DNA from: a virus
IMG/VR virus record: IMGVR_UViG_3300010885_014528
Location: 1 to 57,482 of that record
Strand: one strand, 5' to 3'
Length of the DNA stretch: 57,482 nt
Shown here: one piece after another, positions 15,404 to 22,988 of the stretch
Layout: each line of letters opens with the position of its first letter
Numbering within the stretch: the stretch's first letter is position 1
The notes under the pieces: model-generated
The model's database searches: none
What the model saw: only the letters and a program-made list of their open reading frames with translations
Told to the model about the DNA's origin: nothing
Position numbers and translations under genes: made by a program

Positions 15404-16335
15404 AAAAAGTATTAGTCACAGGCGGAGCAGGTTTCTTAGGAAGTCATCTCTGCGAACGGTTAGTCAAAGAAGGACATCATGTTCTTTGTGTAGACAATTA
15501 TTTTACCGGCAGTAAAAATAATATTGCACACTTGTTAGATAACAAGAACTTTGAAGTTATTCGTCAGGATATCTGCTTGCCTCTGTATGTAGAAGTAGAT
15601 GAGATTTACAATCTTGCTTGCCCAGCAAGTCCATTTTACTATCAGTGGGACCCAATTCAAACAATGAAGACCAGTGTTATTGGTTCTTACAATATGTTAG
15701 GACTGGCAAAACGCACTGGTGCTAAGATTCTACAAGCATCAACTAGCGAGTGCTACGGTGATCCTACAGTTCATCCACAACCAGAATCATATTGGGGCAA
15801 TGTAAATCCAATTGGCATCCGCAGTTGCTACGATGAAGGCAAACGTGCCGCAGAAACATTGTTCATGGACTACTATCGCACACATGATGTTAAGGCTAAA
15901 ATTGTGCGTATTTTCAACACATATGGTCCTAGAATGGCTCAAAATGATGGCAGAGTTGTTAGTAATTTCATTGTTCAAGCACTACAAGGTAAAGACATTA
16001 CTATCTACGGTTCAGGTCAACAAACTCGAAGTTTCTGTTATGTTGATGATCTGTTGGATGCAATGCAGTCTATGATGAATCATAATGACGACTCGTTTAT
16101 TGGTCCAGTTAATATCGGTAATCCCGGAGAGTTTTCTATGTGGGAATTAGCACACAAGGTTATTGAACTAACAGGTAGCAAGAGTCAAATCCTACAAATG
16201 CCGTTGCCGCAGGATGATCCTAAGCAACGCCGTCCAGATATTACCCTAGCAAAGAACATGCTCAATTGGGAACCAACAATTAATTTAGAGCAAGGCCTAA
16301 TTAAGACTATCGATTATTTTAAAAATATAGCATGA
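15400..16335 (+). CDS. UDP-glucuronate decarboxylase (UDP-xylose synthase)-like SDR
   Basis: 311 residues, extended short-chain dehydrogenase fold. NAD loop [10 protein letters not shown] (7-16). The UXS-specific block [20 protein letters not shown], then STSECYGDP (catalytic Ser/Thr-Glu), YWGNVNPIG and [11 protein letters not shown] (Tyr-x3-Lys). [10 protein letters not shown] follows. These are the hallmark segments of UDP-xylose synthases rather than general 4,6-dehydratases. Product: UDP-xylose and CO2. The UDP-glucose dehydrogenase at the left edge would supply UDP-glucuronate. It overlaps both neighbours by 4 nt, in one operon with RmlC-like and oxygenase genes. Confidence 0.88.
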   Translation: MKKVLVTGGAGFLGSHLCERLVKEGHHVLCVDNYFTGSKNNIAHLLDNKNFEVIRQDICLPLYVEVDEIYNLACPASPFYYQWDPIQTMKTSVIGSYNMLGLAKRTGAKILQASTSECYGDPTVHPQPESYWGNVNPIGIRSCYDEGKRAAETLFMDYYRTHDVKAKIVRIFNTYGPRMAQNDGRVVSNFIVQALQGKDITIYGSGQQTRSFCYVDDLLDAMQSMMNHNDDSFIGPVNIGNPGEFSMWELAHKVIELTGSKSQILQMPLPQDDPKQRRPDITLAKNMLNWEPTINLEQGLIKTIDYFKNIA

Positions 16336-16916
16336 TTGAAGATTTTATCCGGGCTTGGCCGGGCAAGGTAAGCCCCGAAGATTGCCGAGAAACTATTTCA
16401 GTGTTTGAAGAAATAGTTAATAATCCTGCAATGACGGAACATATTCATAATAATGCCCGGCAGTTTTCTAGTACAAATTTAGGAAGAAAAGATCTTGCTA
16501 TCTTTTTAGAAAACAAGGCATTAAACAAATTTAATCTAGTCAACAAATATCTATTTTATTTGCATGACTGTTTTCTAGAGTACATTGAAGAATTTGGACA
16601 ATTAAAAAATATAAAACTAGATAACCATTGTTGTTTGAAACTTCAAAGAACTCTACCTATGGGCGGATATCATGTTTGGCATTACGAAAACGGAGATGTC
16701 CCTGATCATTTTACTAGAGAATTAACTTGGATGATCTACTTAAATGATATGCCCGAAGGTGAAGGCGAAACTGAATTTCTTTATCAAAAAAAACGGATTA
16801 GGCCTACCCAAGGTACTGTGGTCATTTGGCCGGCGGGAATGACACATCCACACCGTGGCCTAACTGTTTATTCCCAGCCAAAATACATATTAACTGGTTG
16901 GTATCATAAATCATAA
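16332..16916 (+). CDS. 2-oxoglutarate/Fe(II)-dependent oxygenase
   Basis: 194 residues. The double-stranded beta-helix core is read from [11 protein letters not shown] (111-121: iron-binding His with a nearby acidic residue), [20 protein letters not shown] (split family motif at 131-150), and [13 protein letters not shown] followed by THPHRG (distal iron His and the 2-oxoglutarate Arg). This is the prolyl-hydroxylase-like branch. It could hydroxylate a protein, a sugar or a base. It closes the sugar-nucleotide operon by a 4-nt overlap. Confidence 0.8.
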   Translation: MIEDFIRAWPGKVSPEDCRETISVFEEIVNNPAMTEHIHNNARQFSSTNLGRKDLAIFLENKALNKFNLVNKYLFYLHDCFLEYIEEFGQLKNIKLDNHCCLKLQRTLPMGGYHVWHYENGDVPDHFTRELTWMIYLNDMPEGEGETEFLYQKKRIRPTQGTVVIWPAGMTHPHRGLTVYSQPKYILTGWYHKS

Positions 16917-16918
16917 GA

Positions 16919-16947
16919 TTGACTATTTTACTAAATTAGTATATAAT
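16919..16947 (+). promoter_or_regulatory. sigma-70 promoter with palindromic spacer
   Basis: TTGACT (16919-16924) and perfect TATAAT (16942-16947), 17-bp spacer. The spacer holds a palindrome TACTAA-A-TTAGTA (16929-16941). The downstream ATG (16951) is only 3 nt beyond the -10, so RNA from this promoter would be leaderless or would miss that start. Confidence 0.65.
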
Positions 16948-16950
16948 AAC

Positions 16951-17151
16951 ATGACATACAGTATTATTGCACAAGATGCTCCGGCCAGGCATTACATTGT
17001 TTTTCATGCTGGTACATCCGAAACACTTAAGATTACAGAAGATGGATTTTATGTTAGGGGAGTAAAGGTTCCGGTAGACGAGGAAGAAGCAATGGCTGTC
17101 TACAAGGCTTTCAAAGAGTTTTTAGTTTATCATGCACTAACAAGGAATTGA
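16951..17151 (+). CDS. small conserved-looking hypothetical protein
   Basis: 66 residues, beta-rich N-terminal half and helical C-terminus (EEEAMAVYKAFKEFLVYHAL). Unrecognised. There is no ribosome site, and the ATG abuts a -10 box, so translation may be from a leaderless RNA or coupled to upstream read-through. Confidence 0.55.
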   Translation: MTYSIIAQDAPARHYIVFHAGTSETLKITEDGFYVRGVKVPVDEEEAMAVYKAFKEFLVYHALTRN

Positions 17152-17152
17152 C

Positions 17153-17311
17153 ATGAACAGTTGGACCAAAATCATTGAAGAAGATCCCGAGACTGGTGAT
17201 CTTGTATTAGACATTAAAGAGGCCTGTGAAATCCTAGGTTGGAAAGAAGGCGATGTTGTCGAGTGGTCCGATAACGGTGATGGATCTTGGTGTATCCAGA
17301 AAGTTAAATAA
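17153..17311 (+). CDS. small AbrB-like/beta-barrel hypothetical protein
   Basis: 52 residues from ATG 17153, with CAAGGAATTGAC upstream as ribosome site. The pattern LVLDIKEACEILGWKEGDVVEW resembles a swapped-hairpin (AbrB/SpoVT-like) strand-helix-strand element, though it is too short to be sure. It fills the space between the 16951 gene and the PP-loop gene. Confidence 0.5.
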   Translation: MNSWTKIIEEDPETGDLVLDIKEACEILGWKEGDVVEWSDNGDGSWCIQKVK

Positions 17312-17316
17312 TACCA

Positions 17317-18360
17317 ATGGAATACATTTGGATCAACCACACTAACCTACAGTTCGAGTCAATGCCGTATAGGAACAGCTACCAGAAATGGGCAGGTCCC
17401 TACGAATATCCTGTAGACAGATTTAACATTTCCGAAGGCAGATTAGAAATGCCGCACAAAAATATTGTGCAAGATCCTTTATTTAATCTAGGCAATCTGT
17501 CCAACGATTGGCGGGACAGGTATTTTTCTACCATGGATGCTGTTGCAGATTCCGTTTATAAGACAGCCGGATCACGCACAATAGATTTATTGTTCAGCGG
17601 TGGTGTTGATAGCACATCGGTGTATGTTGCGTTAGCTAAGAATCCTAAATTTAAAGAATTTGTAGACGAAGGCCGATTTGTAATATCGCTAACATCTGCC
17701 AGTATTCAAGAATATCCGGAATTGTTCTATAGAGAAATATTACCAAACATTCCTATTCAACCTTTAGATTACAACAAGTCTATGCTAGATACCAATGCAC
17801 TAGTTGTAAATGGAGACCTAGGCGATTTTATTATTGGAAATAGCGATGCTTCTAAATTTAACAACATTGATTTAATGAGTCACTATTCCGAAATAGTAAA
17901 AGTTATTCAACAAGATGAATTAGTAGAATACGAAGAATTGTGTATGTGCGCTCTTAAAAATTCACCGTTTGAAATTAGATCAGTTAATCAATTCTTATGG
18001 TGGATTAATCAAGCATACGTATATCAAATTGACCTAGTAAGACCATATATATGGTCTTCTATAAATGACTATAATGACATAGGAAACAATAACAAAGTCT
18101 TTAGATTTTTTTACAATAATCTTATTACTACCTATTCTTATGAGTACATGAGCACCAATCCTGTACATAATAACCACAATAGCCTACGTAAATTTCCCAA
18201 AGATTATATTATTGACTACACACAGGATCAGTCTTATTTGCAGAAACCAAAAATTTATAGTCAAAGATTAACACTTAGAATTGTATATAAATCAGAAATT
18301 TATGTCAACAACGGACAAACACAGGACAGATTAACATCTGAGAAAAATGGCAAAACATAA
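17317..18360 (+). CDS. PP-loop ATP pyrophosphatase (asparagine-synthetase-like) domain protein
   Basis: 347 residues. The PP-loop LLFSGGVDSTSVYVAL (91-106) is the signature of N-type ATP pyrophosphatases. NGDLGDFIIG (about 168-177) sits where asparagine synthetases carry their GDGxDE motif. There is no glutaminase domain, and the C-terminal 150 residues are unfamiliar. Such enzymes adenylate a carboxyl or carbonyl before amidation or thiolation. It is not QueC: the zinc cysteines are missing and the length differs. It overlaps the next gene by 14 nt, suggesting a two-protein unit. Confidence 0.7.
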   Translation: MEYIWINHTNLQFESMPYRNSYQKWAGPYEYPVDRFNISEGRLEMPHKNIVQDPLFNLGNLSNDWRDRYFSTMDAVADSVYKTAGSRTIDLLFSGGVDSTSVYVALAKNPKFKEFVDEGRFVISLTSASIQEYPELFYREILPNIPIQPLDYNKSMLDTNALVVNGDLGDFIIGNSDASKFNNIDLMSHYSEIVKVIQQDELVEYEELCMCALKNSPFEIRSVNQFLWWINQAYVYQIDLVRPYIWSSINDYNDIGNNNKVFRFFYNNLITTYSYEYMSTNPVHNNHNSLRKFPKDYIIDYTQDQSYLQKPKIYSQRLTLRIVYKSEIYVNNGQTQDRLTSEKNGKT

Positions 18361-18973
18361 TGCAAGATTACTAGTGCATCAAACTTCTGGATTTGTAGTT
18401 TGGCTGTCTTATAACTTTGAGTCCTACCCACCTATAGTAGATCCTAGTTTAAATTACAAAATCTTTTATGGAGACACAAAAATAGATTTACTCGATTCGT
18501 ATTCTAATTATAAATTATACTATGCTGATCAAACAAATACATTTTCTGAATCTGATAGCTTGGTAGCAAACTCGGCAGAATTTCTTTCTGCCCAATTGCT
18601 TAGAGCAAAAGTAGTGACATTGTACCATGCAATTCGAACAGTTAAAACCAAATATGAAAGATTAGATTTAATGAATACCAATTTATATGATTCATTAAAA
18701 ACTGTCACAGGTAAAAAAGATCCATGGGTTGATGTATATCAAAAAGAGCATAACTGTACCAGTACAGAAGCTTTAAAACTTATTAAATTTCATGTTGCCG
18801 AATACGAAACAGCAACATTCAATTTAGAATCTGCACTATTAATGTTTAAAAATCGAGTTAAATCTGCTGGCTCGTTGGAAGAATTGTCAAATGAATATAA
18901 CATATATTGTACCAAAATGATTGTTGATCCATTTGATTTAAGAAATTTACCAATTATTTGTGGTCCACTTTGA
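18347..18973 (+). CDS. unknown partner of the PP-loop protein
   Basis: 208 residues, no recognised family. Beta-rich first 70 residues, then a long helical region (SAEFLSAQLLRAKVVTLYHA onward). It overlaps the PP-loop gene by 14 nt and ends at the next promoter, so the two are almost certainly cotranscribed. It could be the substrate-carrying or regulatory partner. Confidence 0.6.
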   Translation: MAKHNARLLVHQTSGFVVWLSYNFESYPPIVDPSLNYKIFYGDTKIDLLDSYSNYKLYYADQTNTFSESDSLVANSAEFLSAQLLRAKVVTLYHAIRTVKTKYERLDLMNTNLYDSLKTVTGKKDPWVDVYQKEHNCTSTEALKLIKFHVAEYETATFNLESALLMFKNRVKSAGSLEELSNEYNIYCTKMIVDPFDLRNLPIICGPL

Positions 18974-19002
18974 TTGACAAGTTGGTAAATTTGTGCTATA
19001 AT
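18974..19002 (+). promoter_or_regulatory. sigma-70 consensus promoter
   Basis: Perfect TTGACA (18974-18979) and TATAAT (18997-19002), 17-bp spacer. A 5-bp inverted repeat TTGTG (18991-18995)/CACAA (19005-19009) brackets the -10. It drives uvdE. Confidence 0.82.
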
Positions 19003-19035
19003 TACACAAGTAAAAACTAATGAAAGATGTGAGTG

Positions 19036-20064
19036 ATGACTAAGAAAATTGGTTTTGCATGTAAGTGGATTGATCATGCAGGGCAAGTCGACGGTATCAA
19101 ACCCAAAGATGATGCTAAAAGGTACAACACCGGTAGCACAACTGTTGCTTGGTTAAATAGACAAAGCAAGGATGTTGCAGAACAAAAACTCTGGGACATC
19201 ATGGAACAAAATCTTGCTTCCACAAAACTGTTAGTAGAAAGAGTAGGACAACTTGAAGAAAATCTTCGTATGGTGCGCCTTAGCAGTGATCTGTTGCCTG
19301 TGTATACCCAATCCGATTGGAGTTATTTCTGGCGTAGGCCTGATGTTCAAGAACGCTGTAGTAGAGGCTTTGCTGACATTGGCACTGTTGCTCGATCTAA
19401 TGGTGTACGCCTTAGTTTCCATCCTGGACAATTTACTGTCTTGGCTAGTGAATCTGATGAAATAGTAAATAGAAGTATAGAGGAGTTTGAATATCATGTT
19501 GACATGGCACGTTGGATGGGTTATGGACAAACCTTTCAGGACTTTAAAATCAATGTCCACATATCAGGTAGACGAGGTCCCGCAGGTATCAAAGCCGCGC
19601 TCAAACGGTTATCCCCAGAAGCAAGAAACTGCATCACAATCGAGAATGACGAAATATCGTGGGGCATTGACTCAAGCCTTGAGCTCGTCGACGATCTCGC
19701 TTTGGTGCTAGACATACATCATCACCATATACACACAGGAGAATATATTGAAGCAAATGATGACCGTGTTAAAAGGATTATTGATAGCTGGCGCGGTGTC
19801 CGCCCTGTTATACATTATTCCGTCAGCCGTGAAGATCTACTTGTTGGACATTCCAGATCACAGCGCCCCGATCTTTTTTCGTTAATGGAAAGTGGACACA
19901 AAAAGGGAAAGCTCAGAGCACATTCTGATTTCTACTGGAATACAGCAGTCAACGAATGGGCACTGAGCTTTCTAGATCAATTCGACATTATGGCCGAATC
20001 GAAGGGTAAGAATTTAGCCAGCTTTGCATTACACAAAGAGGCTAAAGAATTAAACCTTCTTTGA
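19036..20064 (+). CDS. uvdE: UV damage endonuclease (UvdE/UVDE)
   Basis: 342 residues from ATG 19036 (a GTG at 19033 is directly upstream). TIM-barrel UVDE family: LSFHPGQFTVLAS, INVHISGRRG, ITIENDE, LVLDIHHHHIH, VIHYSVSRE and RAHSDFYW are the metal-binding His/Glu/Asp segments in family order. It nicks 5' of cyclobutane dimers, 6-4 photoproducts and abasic sites, starting alternative excision repair. The end overlaps the convergent H1-like gene by 15 nt. It fits a virus living in sunlit water. Confidence 0.92.
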   Translation: MTKKIGFACKWIDHAGQVDGIKPKDDAKRYNTGSTTVAWLNRQSKDVAEQKLWDIMEQNLASTKLLVERVGQLEENLRMVRLSSDLLPVYTQSDWSYFWRRPDVQERCSRGFADIGTVARSNGVRLSFHPGQFTVLASESDEIVNRSIEEFEYHVDMARWMGYGQTFQDFKINVHISGRRGPAGIKAALKRLSPEARNCITIENDEISWGIDSSLELVDDLALVLDIHHHHIHTGEYIEANDDRVKRIIDSWRGVRPVIHYSVSREDLLVGHSRSQRPDLFSLMESGHKKGKLRAHSDFYWNTAVNEWALSFLDQFDIMAESKGKNLASFALHKEAKELNLL

Positions 20065-20400
20065 TGTAGTTGTACGAGCGGCTGGCTTTTTAACAACTGC
20101 TTTAGGGGCGGCCTTTTTAGGGGCTGCTTTTTTTTCGGCAGGTGTCTTGGCCTTAGTAGCACGTGGTTTCTTAGCAGGCGTCGCTGGAACTGTTTCGACA
20201 ACAGCTTCAGGAACAACAGCATCTGCAACAACCACTACTTCTTCTTTAGCACTTGCACCAACAATAACAGCGGCTTCGGTACCAGCAGGGGTTTCTACTT
20301 TATACGACGCAGTGTCAGTACTTTGTTCAGTAGATTTTTTGCGATTGTAATAGAATGCAACAACAATAACTACAACAGCAACGGCGATAATAATTTCCAT
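20050..20400 (-). CDS. membrane-anchored histone-H1-like Lys/Ala/Pro-rich protein
   Basis: 116 residues. An N-terminal hydrophobic helix (EIIIAVAVVVIVVAFYY, 2-18) is followed by an acidic/Val linker and a C-terminal 45-residue tail rich in Lys, Ala, Pro and Thr (PAEKKAAPKKAAPKAVVKKP), like bacterial H1-like proteins (AlgP, HC1). Seen: a membrane anchor plus a DNA-binding-type tail. Inferred: tethering of DNA at the inner membrane. Upstream on the minus strand is AGGAATCCTATC before ATG 20400. Confidence 0.65.
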   Translation of the reverse strand: MEIIIAVAVVVIVVAFYYNRKKSTEQSTDTASYKVETPAGTEAAVIVGASAKEEVVVVADAVVPEAVVETVPATPAKKPRATKAKTPAEKKAAPKKAAPKAVVKKPAARTTTSKKV

Positions 20401-20441
20401 GATAGGATTCCTTTCTTATTATGTACGTTTATTTAACCACT

Positions 20442-20449
20442 AATAAATA
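20442..20449 (+). promoter_or_regulatory. possible T4-late-like promoter box
   Basis: AATAAATA, one mismatch from T4 late TATAAATA. It precedes the structured leader and the SOD gene at 20586. Confidence 0.35.
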
Positions 20450-20462
20450 ACATTGTGATTAA

Positions 20463-20563
20463 ACTGAATTCAGTGTCTAGTGCCGATTTACCTTTGTACC
20501 ACATTGGCTGTGCTATGCAAAAACAGGGAAAGTTCATAGCTAGGGGTCCTCGGATGCCCTGTT
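20463..20563 (+). other. 185-nt gene-free leader with inverted repeats
   Basis: The gene-free stretch 20401-20585 contains a 12-bp perfect palindrome ACTGAATTCAGT (20463-20474), a CACA/TGTG mini-hairpin and a 7-bp stem AACAGGG (20522-20528)/CCCTGTT (20557-20563) enclosing a GGGGTCCTCGG element. No known riboswitch consensus was recognised. It may be a structured 5' leader of the SOD transcript or a small RNA. Confidence 0.35.
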
Positions 20564-20578
20564 AACCACTTGACGGAT

Positions 20579-20586
20579 TATTTATA
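20579..20586 (-). promoter_or_regulatory. T4-late-like TATAAATA box on the minus strand
   Basis: Exact TATAAATA read on the minus strand, 180 nt upstream of the H1-like gene; could give its late expression. Chance occurrence in AT-rich DNA is possible. Confidence 0.3.
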
Positions 20587-21134
20587 TGTACAATTTTATT
20601 AGATATTTGAAAGAAGGCAAAGCCAAAGAACTGGTACAAGTTCCACTGCCCTATGCTCGAGATGCGTTGGGCCGTAGCAAAAGCAAAGCAACCTTAGATT
20701 ATCATTACGGCCAATTATACAAGGGCTATGTAGATAGATACAATCACAGAGAAGGCGACCCAGATTTCAACGAAGCAGGTGCTTTTCTACATTCTATCTA
20801 TTTCCCTCAACTTAGACCACCTCGCGGCAGTAATAAACCCACTGGTGCAATATTGGATTTTATAGACAATCATTTCAAGAGCTACGACAAGTTCAGAGAT
20901 GAGCTTAAACAAATTGCTATGAAGATACAAGGATCAGGATGGGTATATCTTAGCACCGATGGCTCAATTAAAACTATAAAGAATCACGAAATTAAACACG
21001 ATATCTTAATCCTTATAGATTGGTGGGAACACGCATGGAGCCTAGATTATCAAAGTCATAAAGATAGATATTTGGATAATATCTGGAAGATCATGGACTG
21101 GGATAGAATTAATATCAAAATGGAGGGTAATTGA
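20586..21134 (+). CDS. Fe/Mn superoxide dismutase-like protein with possible capsid-targeting N-terminus
   Basis: 182 residues. All four family metal ligands are visible: His40 (LDYHYGQLYKGYV), His69 (AGAFLHSIYF), Asp145 and His149 (IDWWEHAWSLDYQ). LPYARDALG (21-29) and GSGWVYLS (116-123) are also family segments. The family converts superoxide to oxygen and peroxide. The N-terminus MYNFIRYLKE|G (1-11) precedes the usual SOD start and matches the (L/I)xE prohead-protease-like pattern seen on late proteins here, so the enzyme may be packaged. Length is slightly below the bacterial norm. Dps is at 45180. Confidence 0.85.
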   Translation: MYNFIRYLKEGKAKELVQVPLPYARDALGRSKSKATLDYHYGQLYKGYVDRYNHREGDPDFNEAGAFLHSIYFPQLRPPRGSNKPTGAILDFIDNHFKSYDKFRDELKQIAMKIQGSGWVYLSTDGSIKTIKNHEIKHDILILIDWWEHAWSLDYQSHKDRYLDNIWKIMDWDRINIKMEGN

Positions 21135-21157
21135 TTGGTCAGTGATAAACGATAGAC

Positions 21158-21186
21158 TTAACCTAACAAATAGTTAATTCTATAAC
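21158..21186 (+). promoter_or_regulatory. weak sigma-70-type promoter
   Basis: TTAACC (21158-21163) and TATAAC (21181-21186), 17-bp spacer, ahead of the gene at 21212. Confidence 0.35.
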
Positions 21187-21211
21187 ATTAATAAATTTTT
21201 TGGAGTATACA

Positions 21212-21430
21212 ATGCCCGATAATACTGCATTTGAAATAGTAGAAGATTATAAAGAAGAAAACGAAGACTGTATAGACGATTTTGAATTTGTCATTGGCCC
21301 AGATGGTGAACTTAAAAGTATGATAATTCCAGAACATTTAATGGAAGATCCTCCAGAAGAAATACAACTTATTCTAAAAATGTATGGGATTGATGATATA
21401 CATACCCTAGACGATAGAACCCTGCACTAA
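21212..21430 (+). CDS. small acidic hypothetical protein
   Basis: 72 residues from ATG 21212, placed 9 nt after GGAG. Strongly acidic (DYKEENEDCIDDFEF). Unrecognised. It lies between SOD and the tail operon. Confidence 0.6.
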   Translation: MPDNTAFEIVEDYKEENEDCIDDFEFVIGPDGELKSMIIPEHLMEDPPEEIQLILKMYGIDDIHTLDDRTLH

Positions 21431-21446
21431 ACTATAGGGGCATTTT

Positions 21447-21474
21447 AGGTAAATACCTCTATGCAATGTAGAGG
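21447..21474 (+). promoter_or_regulatory. overlapping hairpins occluding the tail-gene ribosome site
   Basis: AGGTA-AA-TACCT (21447-21458) and CCTCTA-TGCAATG-TAGAGG (21456-21474) share bases, so they are mutually exclusive. The second buries the GAGG ribosome site of the gene at 21481. Confidence 0.4.
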
Positions 21475-21480
21475 AACCCT

Positions 21481-22767
21481 ATGCCTAATCAGCCCCAACA
21501 ACTAAATTTACAAGAAGACAGTGTAATAGAGTGGGTGACTAGTTCCACTCTAGCATCTTTAGTTGCCGGCGAAACTTCCGAATTGTTTGTCAAAGCACAG
21601 GAAATTAATTCAAATTACAGTATTAGATATGAACTGTCTAATGGAACATTGCCTGCAGGAATAACACTTAAAAATGACGGCACTTTGACAGGAAGTGCAG
21701 AATATAATGCAGTTAGGTCTTATCAATTTACTATAATAGCAACAGACGTCTACGGATTTAATTCCGTATCTAGGACCTTTACATTAGATGTGACAGCATA
21801 TAATAACAAACAATATACTAAGATCTACGTTAGACCTTTCTTAAAGCAATCAAGTAGGAATGCATATCGAGATTTTATCAACGATGATGCAGTTTTTCCA
21901 TTGAGTTATATCTATCGAAGTCTTGATCCAAACTTTGGAGTACAGCAGAATATCAAGATGTATCTCGAATTTGGCATTGAAAATATACCCGGTAAAATAT
22001 TAATAACAGGTTCAAAGTCTTATTGGTTTGCTAAAGGTACACATAGCACAGTAGTAGCAATTAATAAAGTAAATTATCCCGGAATAGAGTACACTCCTAT
22101 AGGTGCTACTATTACTATACAAGACATAGCCTATACAATTACTCAAGTTGGACCAGATCCCGGACATGCTAATTTGTGTTTAATAACATTCTCAGGTAGT
22201 CCAGCAATAGAATGTGTTAATAATTTTACAATTGAATTTTATCAGGGATTTATGAATAAGGTTATAGCAGAGAACTTTTATAGAAGAAATTTGTATTTTG
22301 GAGATATTAAACTAGCAATAGCTCAGGATGTTCGTGGAAATAATCTCTACGAAGTTATCTACGCAGATATTGTTGATTCGTTAGTTAATAAAAAAGGTGT
22401 TAGTATACCCCGTCAAATTACACAAAATAATCAAACTATATACCCTGCTAGTATATCAAATATGAAAGCAAGTCTAGAAAGTGTAGCATTGGCAAACAAT
22501 GCAAAAATTAGTGTAAATGAATATAATCTACCACGGTTTATGAGAACTGATCAACCAGGAAGCTACGTTCCGTTAGGGTATGTAAAATTAGTACCTATTT
22601 GCTATGCTTTGCCGGGCCAGGGATTTAAGGTTATAGATCGAATTAAAAATTCAGGATTTGATTTTAAACAGTTAAATTTTGAAGTAGATCGCCTAGTGGT
22701 GGAGGACGGTCCTAACAGCAATTCAGCTAAATATCTAATATTCGATAGACAAAGTCTTTCAAGATAG
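21481..22767 (+). CDS. tail/baseplate structural protein with Ig-like N-terminal domain
   Basis: 428 residues. Residues 35-105 form a cadherin/putative-Ig (He_PIG-like) domain: NYSIRYELSNGTLPAGI, GTLTGSAEYN, YQFTIIATDVYG. The remainder is a beta-rich region unique to the phage. He_PIG-like domains are common in baseplate and fibre proteins that contact the host surface. It is first in a run of tail genes, with GAGG about 7 nt upstream of ATG 21481. Confidence 0.7.
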   Translation: MPNQPQQLNLQEDSVIEWVTSSTLASLVAGETSELFVKAQEINSNYSIRYELSNGTLPAGITLKNDGTLTGSAEYNAVRSYQFTIIATDVYGFNSVSRTFTLDVTAYNNKQYTKIYVRPFLKQSSRNAYRDFINDDAVFPLSYIYRSLDPNFGVQQNIKMYLEFGIENIPGKILITGSKSYWFAKGTHSTVVAINKVNYPGIEYTPIGATITIQDIAYTITQVGPDPGHANLCLITFSGSPAIECVNNFTIEFYQGFMNKVIAENFYRRNLYFGDIKLAIAQDVRGNNLYEVIYADIVDSLVNKKGVSIPRQITQNNQTIYPASISNMKASLESVALANNAKISVNEYNLPRFMRTDQPGSYVPLGYVKLVPICYALPGQGFKVIDRIKNSGFDFKQLNFEVDRLVVEDGPNSNSAKYLIFDRQSLSR

Positions 22768-22775
22768 GATAAAAC

Positions 22776-22988
22776 ATGCCATATACCCCAGATTTTAATA
22801 GTTTAGCACCACTTGCAAATCCTACAACAGCGACTATTTTTGTTGTTATGGATAGCGGTGTGGTTAAAACTTTAACTGCTTTACAGGTATCTACTTTAAT
22901 GGCAAGTCTTTCTTATGATAATCTAGATGGTGGTGACCCAAATAGTAATTATGGCGGAACAACCCCAATCGACGCTGGAACTATATAA
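22776..22988 (+). CDS. small tail-associated protein
   Basis: 70 residues, ending in Gly/Asn/Thr-rich DGGDPNSNYGGTTPIDAGTI, a linker-like tail common in fibre-associated proteins. Its stop is directly followed by the fibre ATG. Probably a short structural or adaptor protein. Confidence 0.6.
   Translation: MPYTPDFNSLAPLANPTTATIFVVMDSGVVKTLTALQVSTLMASLSYDNLDGGDPNSNYGGTTPIDAGTI

Noticed and set aside
17317-18360. PP-loop protein as QueC (7-cyano-7-deazaguanine synthase)
   Set aside because: The C-terminal zinc cysteines of QueC are absent, the protein is far longer, and the GDLGDFIIG segment fits asparagine synthetases better.
20463-20563. A known riboswitch or small RNA in the SOD leader (glutamine, preQ1 and mini-ykkC types considered)
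   Set aside because: None of the conserved cores could be aligned; kept only as an unidentified structured region.
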